From an uncultured Oscillospiraceae bacterium (lineage in GTDB: Bacteria > Bacillota > Clostridia > Oscillospirales > Oscillospiraceae), in assembly GCA_947625945.1 (NCBI GenBank), contig CANQQI010000006.1, forward strand, positions 1 to 39,782: DNA of 39,782 nucleotides, in the 5' to 3' direction. The notes below the pieces were generated by a model. That model ran no database searches. It was not told where the DNA came from and worked only from the letters and a program-made list of their open reading frames with translations. Below, one piece after another: positions 35,419 through 39,782 of this stretch. A program made the position numbers and the translations under genes. Every line of letters begins with the position of its first letter. The stretch's first letter is position 1.

Positions 35419-35955
35419 TCAATAGTTTTCCGCGTGGACCTCGAAATAGCTCTGGGGATGATTGCAGGTGGGGCAGACCTCGGGGGCTTTGGTGCCCACC
35501 ACGATGTGGCCGCAGTTGCGGCACTCCCACACCTTGACCTCGCTCTTTTCAAAGACCTGGGCGGTCTCCACGTTCTTTAACAGGGCGCGGTAGCGCTCCT
35601 CATGGGTCTTCTCAATGGCGGCCACCAGGCGGAACCGGGCGGCCAGCTCCGGGAAACCCTCCTCCTCGGCGGTCTTGGCAAAGCCCTCGTACATATCCGT
35701 CCACTCGTAGTTCTCCCCGGCGGCGGCGGCGGCCAGGTTGGCCTTGGTGTCGCCAATGCCCTGGAGCTCCTTGAGCCACAGCTTGGCGTGCTCCTTCTCA
35801 TTGTCGGCGGTCTTCAGAAACAGAGCGGAGATCTGCTCGTAGCCCTCCTTCTTCGCCACGCTGGCAAAATAGGTGTACTTGTTCCTGGCCTGGGATTCGC
35901 CGGCAAAGGCGGCTTCCAGGTTCTTCTCGGTTTGGGTGCCTGCGTATTTGCTCAT
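35419..35955 (-). CDS. Rubrerythrin
   Basis: This 178-residue non-haem iron peroxidase detoxifies hydrogen peroxide in anaerobes. The N-terminal ferritin-like four-helix domain shows the di-iron ligands in [22 protein letters not shown] and EKEHAKLW, with a second pair around [20 protein letters not shown]. The C-terminal rubredoxin-type domain has two CxxC pairs ([18 protein letters not shown]). The ATG follows AGGAGG at suitable spacing. It stands alone, convergent with galT, and a Fur/PerR-like box precedes its promoter. Confidence 0.95.
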   Translation of the reverse strand: MSKYAGTQTEKNLEAAFAGESQARNKYTYFASVAKKEGYEQISALFLKTADNEKEHAKLWLKELQGIGDTKANLAAAAAGENYEWTDMYEGFAKTAEEEGFPELAARFRLVAAIEKTHEERYRALLKNVETAQVFEKSEVKVWECRNCGHIVVGTKAPEVCPTCNHPQSYFEVHAENY

Positions 35956-36006
35956 GGGACATACCTCCTGATCAAAATTCCGGCGGCCTCGGCTGCCTTT
36001 TGGGAT

Positions 36007-36058
36007 ATTATATCGGATCGGAGGGAAAAATGCAATCCCTATTTGAGAATTATTCTTA
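36007..36058 (-). promoter_or_regulatory. Rubrerythrin promoter with Fur/PerR-like box
   Basis: On the minus strand TTGCAT (36035-36030), 17 bp and TATAAT (36012-36007) form the promoter. A 7-1-7 inverted repeat TGAGAATTATTCTTA (36044-36058) lies 8 bp upstream of the -35 and resembles the Fur/PerR operator TGATAAT-N-ATTATCA (three mismatches). Peroxide or iron control would fit rubrerythrin. Confidence 0.6.
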
Positions 36059-36126
36059 TTTTATCGCAGCGTATGGCCTTTTCGATGGAGACGGTCTACA
36101 GAAGGTCCCCCTGCCAATGCTGGTCG

Positions 36127-36798
36127 TTACCTGGTACGGGACAAGCGGCCGTCGTTTAGCGCGTAAGCGATGGGGCATTTTTCGGCTATGGCCATGTTGT
36201 GGGTGACGATGACCACCGTCAATCCGTTTTGATTCAGCTCCGTCAAGAGCCGCACCAGCGACTCCGCGTTTTGCTGATCCAGGGCGCCGGTCGGTTCGTC
36301 CGCCAGAAGCACCTCCACATTCATCGTCAGCGCCCGGGCGATGGCCACCCGCTGCCGCTGGCCGCCGGACAACTGATTGACCGGTTTTTTGATGGCGTTT
36401 CCCAGACCCACCTGTTCCAAAACCTGCCGGGCCTTTTGGTCGATTTTCCTATTGTAGGTACCGCCGATGATGTGGGGCAGAACTACATTATTCAGGGCGG
36501 ACTCCGTGCCAATCAAGCCAAAGCTCTGCAAAATGATGGCAATTTTCTTGTTCCGCAATTGGCATTTTTCCCCATCGGACATGGCGGAGACGTCCTGGCC
36601 CCGGAAGAAGTATTTTCCGGATGTGGCCGTATCCAAGCCCGCGAGAATATGCAACAGCGTAGACTTCCCGGAGCCGGAAGGTCCGGTGATTGCCACAAAA
36701 TCCCCGGAATGGATTTCCAGGTTTACATCCCGCAGGGCGAAAACCTCCGTGGGCTTTCTGGGGTTGTACACCTTTTCGACGCCGGATAATTGGATCAT
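36127..36798 (-). CDS. ABC transporter ATP-binding protein, MacB/LolD type
   Basis: This 223-residue ATPase energises the two permeases encoded just upstream. It has Walker A GPSGSGKST (39-47), signature LSGGQ (143-147) and Walker B VLLADE (163-168) followed by PTGALD, the mark of the MacB/LolD/BceA branch. That branch drives mechanotransmission, antimicrobial peptide defence, lipoprotein release or peptide export rather than simple uptake. ATG at 36798 follows GGAGG; any longer frame would run into the permease gene. It is the last gene of a three-gene minus-strand operon. Confidence 0.9.
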   Translation of the reverse strand: MIQLSGVEKVYNPRKPTEVFALRDVNLEIHSGDFVAITGPSGSGKSTLLHILAGLDTATSGKYFFRGQDVSAMSDGEKCQLRNKKIAIILQSFGLIGTESALNNVVLPHIIGGTYNRKIDQKARQVLEQVGLGNAIKKPVNQLSGGQRQRVAIARALTMNVEVLLADEPTGALDQQNAESLVRLLTELNQNGLTVVIVTHNMAIAEKCPIAYALNDGRLSRTR

Positions 36799-36800
36799 TT

Positions 36801-38066
36801 CTAGTCTCCTCCCTGAAGCAAAAAGATGGTGGATACGTTGCGGAACCGATGGAACGCGGAAAGAAAACTGAAGATCAGCACCAAAAGCAGCAGCCCGAAG
36901 CAGTAGGACAGCCCAACAACGCCCACCGTAGCGGTGGCGGAGCTGCCGCTTCCCAGCAGCTGCCGGAACCAGGGATAGCTGGCATAGGCGATCACCAGGG
37001 CGATCAGCAAATTCACGCACCCGAAGACGCAGTTCAGAACCAGCATTTTCCTTCTGGTCATGCCGAGGAGAAAGAAAACGGAAAACTCCTGCTGCCGCTG
37101 GAAGGTCATGAGGAACAGATATCCGCCGTAGCCGAAAAAGGCCAGCAGGCTCAGCAGCAGGAACTCCAGGATGGCCATGGAGTTGTTTACAAAGACGCGG
37201 GAAAAGGCCACCTTCTCCAGCTCCCCCATGGTGGCAAAGCTGCCCCAGGCGCCGACCTGGACATTGAGCGCTTGAACGGTTGCCGCCACATCCGCGTTCT
37301 CCTCCAGGGGCACCAGGAAGCTGCTTTCCCACTGGATCTCCGGGAAATACGCCGGGTCATAGCCCATCACGATGAAATCCGTCCCGGGATAATCGGACAG
37401 CTTCGTTCCGAAGCAGGATAGGGACGGGAAGCTCCCAAAACCGTGGCAGGTGGGCAGAACGGCTTCGTCTGAAAGAACGCCGGCGACCACGCAGGGGATG
37501 CCCGTATCGCCGTCTTGAAGGGTAACGGTGGCCTCCGCCCCCAGGGGGATCAAACCCGCGAGAGACGGACTGATCAGGATGGGCACGGCGCCCCTTTGCC
37601 CGGAGGAAGAGGCGCTCTCGCCGCTGAAAAGCCCGGTGGCTTCCAGCATTTCCTCCGAGTAAACCAGCAGGTTCCGAACCGCCGGCTGGTCCTGGCTGTC
37701 TCCCTCCGACTCGGTTCCCGTTCCCGCGTCGATGTACGCGGAATAAAGCGCCATCCGCATGGGACCGTCGATTCCGGCGGAGGCCAGCGCGTCTTTCGCG
37801 GCGGCGTCTACAAAGCCCGCGGATTCCGGGTCTATTTCGTTGGTGTAGGCATTATAAACCGCTTCGTTTGGATTAAAAAACAGGGTGCGCGAATCGTCCA
37901 CGGCGGCATAAGTCCCTTTTATTTCCTGCGCAAATTGCAGAAAGGCGTCCACGGGGCTAAATACAACCATCGAAAGCACAAACATCAGGACCAGCTGAAC
38001 GATCAAAACCGCTTCCTGCATGTACCGCCTGGAATAAAAATAACGGGCAAGTCTTATCGCGTTCAT
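36801..38066 (-). CDS. FtsX-like ABC permease, first of a pair
   Basis: This 421-residue membrane protein has one helix near residues 15-40, a large extracellular region (~40-285) and three helices toward the C-terminus (~290-312, 335-358, 385-407), the four-helix FtsX/MacB layout. FQRQQEFSVFFLLGMTRRKM between helices 2 and 3 is the usual coupling loop for the ATPase. The extracellular part has no motif I recognise. Its start overlaps the stop of the upstream permease by 4 bp, and the ATPase gene begins 2 bp after its end. Substrate unknown. Confidence 0.82.
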   Translation of the reverse strand: MNAIRLARYFYSRRYMQEAVLIVQLVLMFVLSMVVFSPVDAFLQFAQEIKGTYAAVDDSRTLFFNPNEAVYNAYTNEIDPESAGFVDAAAKDALASAGIDGPMRMALYSAYIDAGTGTESEGDSQDQPAVRNLLVYSEEMLEATGLFSGESASSSGQRGAVPILISPSLAGLIPLGAEATVTLQDGDTGIPCVVAGVLSDEAVLPTCHGFGSFPSLSCFGTKLSDYPGTDFIVMGYDPAYFPEIQWESSFLVPLEENADVAATVQALNVQVGAWGSFATMGELEKVAFSRVFVNNSMAILEFLLLSLLAFFGYGGYLFLMTFQRQQEFSVFFLLGMTRRKMLVLNCVFGCVNLLIALVIAYASYPWFRQLLGSGSSATATVGVVGLSYCFGLLLLVLIFSFLSAFHRFRNVSTIFLLQGGD

Positions 38067-39202
38067 TGCAGTCCACCTTTGTCCTGAATTTGCAAGATGT
38101 TACTGACTTTTTTCCCGGTCAGCAGAATGGTCGCCAAGTACACCAGAAGCAGCACGATCAAAAGCGGCCCAATGGCCGGGGCGGCGTCCGCGTCTATCAC
38201 TTCCAGTATGGGAAAACAAAGGATGTGGGCCAAAACCGCTGCGATCGAGCCGGCAATGAACACGATTGCCCAATGGCCCCATAGAAGCAGAACGCAGGTA
38301 AACTTCCGCATTCCGCAGATGCGATACACCATCATCTCTTTTTTGTAGAACGCGAGCCACTGTTCCATGATCTGGACGATCGTGATACAGGCGACCACGC
38401 CCAAAAACAGCGCGCCGATCATGGCGTTTTGGTTATTGAAGTTATAGGAGCTGGCGGAGTCCTTGCTTACGAAGCTGATCTGCGAATCGGGGAAACGGGA
38501 GCGCAGAATTTCGCTGTATCTCAGCAGGTCCGACCGGGAGGCGTGGTCAAAATGGACGAGGATCAGGGCCGGAGAGGCATTTTGCAGAAAGGTTTTGTAT
38601 GGGAGGATGGTGAAAAGCGTCTCCTCCACGTTTGCCTGCTCCTCGGGGGAGAGATCCTTTTCCGGAAAGAGGACCGCCTGCGCCTGATCGGAAATGCCGC
38701 TGCGAATATTAAATGTAGCGATCCACCCCGTCCCGATGATCTCATAGGTATCTGAAAACAGCTCGATCTCTTTCTCCGGGATTTTCCCAATATACTCGTA
38801 AGAGATGTAGGCCGCTTTCGCCCCCTCCCGCTGTTCCTGGGCGTTAAAGAAGCGCCCGCTGACCATGGGAAACCAGCGGTCCGGCTCCGACCCCTGCCAG
38901 CCGATGAGGACGCTGCTCGGAGATTCCCTGACCAGATAGAGGACATTCGACACATCCGATCCAAACAGCGCGTCTATTTCCTGGGGGAAGGATTGGACGT
39001 CGGCGAGCAGCTCCGCGCCAGGCTCTATGGTGACCGTGGAATACTCTGGGGACGAAGTCGAATAGAAATACTGCTTCATGGCATATCCCAGGATGATGCT
39101 GATGCAAAGCACCGCCACAAATACCCCCAAAAACAGCATGGCGCTGACAGCTTTGTTGCTTAAAATATGCCGCTTTAAGGAACCGAAAAATAGACGCCCC
39201 AC
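38063..39202 (-). CDS. FtsX-like ABC permease, second of the pair
   Basis: This 379-residue membrane protein has one N-terminal helix (AVSAMLFLGVFVAVLCISII, ~30-52), an extracellular region (~53-240) and three C-terminal helices (ALFLGVVACITIVQIM; WGHWAIVFIAGSIAAVLA; LLIVLLLVYLATILL), matching the FtsX/MacB fold. It is the first gene of the operon and probably pairs with the next permease as a heterodimer. The start is GTG at 39202, with AGGAGG six bases upstream; the in-frame ATG at 39238 abuts the -10 box and would lie upstream of the transcript start. Substrate unknown. Confidence 0.78.
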   Translation of the reverse strand: MGRLFFGSLKRHILSNKAVSAMLFLGVFVAVLCISIILGYAMKQYFYSTSSPEYSTVTIEPGAELLADVQSFPQEIDALFGSDVSNVLYLVRESPSSVLIGWQGSEPDRWFPMVSGRFFNAQEQREGAKAAYISYEYIGKIPEKEIELFSDTYEIIGTGWIATFNIRSGISDQAQAVLFPEKDLSPEEQANVEETLFTILPYKTFLQNASPALILVHFDHASRSDLLRYSEILRSRFPDSQISFVSKDSASSYNFNNQNAMIGALFLGVVACITIVQIMEQWLAFYKKEMMVYRICGMRKFTCVLLLWGHWAIVFIAGSIAAVLAHILCFPILEVIDADAAPAIGPLLIVLLLVYLATILLTGKKVSNILQIQDKGGLQ

Positions 39203-39238
39203 TTCGATCCTCCTCCTATTCCTTTCTCGGTCGATCAT

Positions 39239-39267
39239 ATTATATCTTTCGACTTTGCAAAAGTCAA
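39239..39267 (-). promoter_or_regulatory. Promoter of the ABC transporter operon
   Basis: TTGACT (39267-39262), a 17-bp spacer and TATAAT (39244-39239) on the minus strand form a near-consensus promoter. Transcription should begin near 39232, which fits the GTG start at 39202. Confidence 0.8.
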
Positions 39268-39309
39268 CAAATCTAAAATGATAATAAAAACCGTTAACGG
39301 GGGACGCAG

Positions 39310-39394
39310 ACATTGGCAAAGCCAGGCCGGGGACCGTGCAGGTCCCCGGCCTGGGGTTTGTGGGCGACACGGGGGATTTTCCCCGCGCCAATGT
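39310..39394 (-). terminator. Compound hairpin between partial gene and ABC operon
   Basis: A perfect 14-bp stem (39322-39335 with 39341-39354, 5-nt loop) is nested inside an 8-bp outer pair ACATTGGC/GCCAATGT (39310-39317 with 39387-39394). It begins 2 bp after the stop of the partial gene and probably ends its transcript, although the U-tract is weak. Confidence 0.6.
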
Positions 39395-39395
39395 T

Positions 39396-39782
39396 TTAGT
39401 TGAAGACGAGCTCCTCCAGGGTCTGGGTCTCCAGGTTCAGGATGTACTGCATCTCATGCAGGCCCTTGGACTGGCAGAAATAGACCTGGTTTTCGGCCAT
39501 GTACTGGCAGTCCACCATGGCCTCGGCCTCCAGAAGGGTCCGCTGCCGCATGGTGGTCAGGTCCAGCTGCACCAGATAGTCCCCGTCCAGCAGGAACACC
39601 ATGCCGCACTGGTAGTCCACATCCCGGAGTGCGCCATACCGGGCCCGATAGAGGGTGTTGCGGACGCTGCCGTCCAGGCTCACCTGCATCAGCGCTCCAT
39701 CGCCGGTGATGGCGTAGAGGTAGTACCGGGAATTTTCCCACTGGGTCACCGGCTCCGCCAGCACCTGCTTCAAAGGCTCCCC
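39396..39782 (-). CDS. C-terminal end of a beta-propeller-like protein (partial)
   Basis: Only the last ~128 residues lie in the window; the frame runs off the right edge without a start. The sequence holds short beta-rich repeats (YYLYAITGDGALMQVSLDGS; CGMVFLLDGDYLVQLDLTT; NQVYFCQSKGLHEMQYILNLET) like those of DUF5050 or propeller proteins that end cell-surface or membrane-associated Clostridial proteins. The family cannot be fixed from this part. Confidence 0.5.
   Translation of the reverse strand, partial: GEPLKQVLAEPVTQWENSRYYLYAITGDGALMQVSLDGSVRNTLYRARYGALRDVDYQCGMVFLLDGDYLVQLDLTTMRQRTLLEAEAMVDCQYMAENQVYFCQSKGLHEMQYILNLETQTLEELVFN

Overview
The window looks like a chromosome segment of a GC-rich gut Firmicute of the class Clostridia, probably Oscillospiraceae (Flavonifractor / Lawsonibacter / Oscillibacter type). 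This rests on AGGAGG-type ribosome binding sites, TTGACA/TATAAT promoters with 17-bp spacers, a type 2 GalT, GPH-family sugar porters, domain-swapped GH3 enzymes and AraC/TetR regulators of Firmicute style. No taxonomic search could be run.

Left part (1-1800): mobile-element debris. A multi-repeat end resembling an IS21-family terminus lies at the edge. It is followed by a serine recombinase remnant that lacks its catalytic N-terminus and much of its C-terminal region, and by two small plus-strand genes of mobile-element type.

Island core (1810-26131): three glycoside-hydrolase modules, each with its own divergent regulator. Module A is araC(-) and then GH2, a GPH transporter, GH39, domain-swapped GH3, GH43-CBM6 and GH1 on the plus strand. 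Module B is araC(+) and then a second GPH transporter, a GH78 rhamnosidase and a GH3 on the minus strand, running head-on into module A. Module C is tetR(+) facing a membrane-anchored domain-swapped GH3 with a duplicated C-terminal domain. Most enzymes lack signal peptides. The simplest reading is that small, heavily decorated plant glycosides or oligosaccharides are imported intact by the GPH porters and stripped of Gal, Xyl, Ara, Glc and Rha in the cytoplasm, while the anchored GH3 works outside the cell.

Boundary (26450-26501): the 3' half of a tRNA-Leu(UAG), from anticodon loop to CCA, stands without its 5' half and is followed by an intact terminator. This is what a displaced attachment site looks like. 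It places the accessory island to the left and the chromosome backbone to the right, and the gene content agrees.

Backbone (26676-39782): an HD-only SpoT-like protein, a BspA-type LRR/Sel1 repeat protein, an XRE regulator with TPR-like tail, beta-carbonic anhydrase, a CBM34-GH13 amylase-family enzyme, type 2 GalT, rubrerythrin with a Fur/PerR-like box, a three-gene MacB/FtsX-type ABC transporter, and the 3' end of a gene running off the window. Between galT and rubrerythrin lies a 277-bp element made almost wholly of consecutive stem-loops and bounded by 31-bp inverted repeats; it matches no family I recognise.
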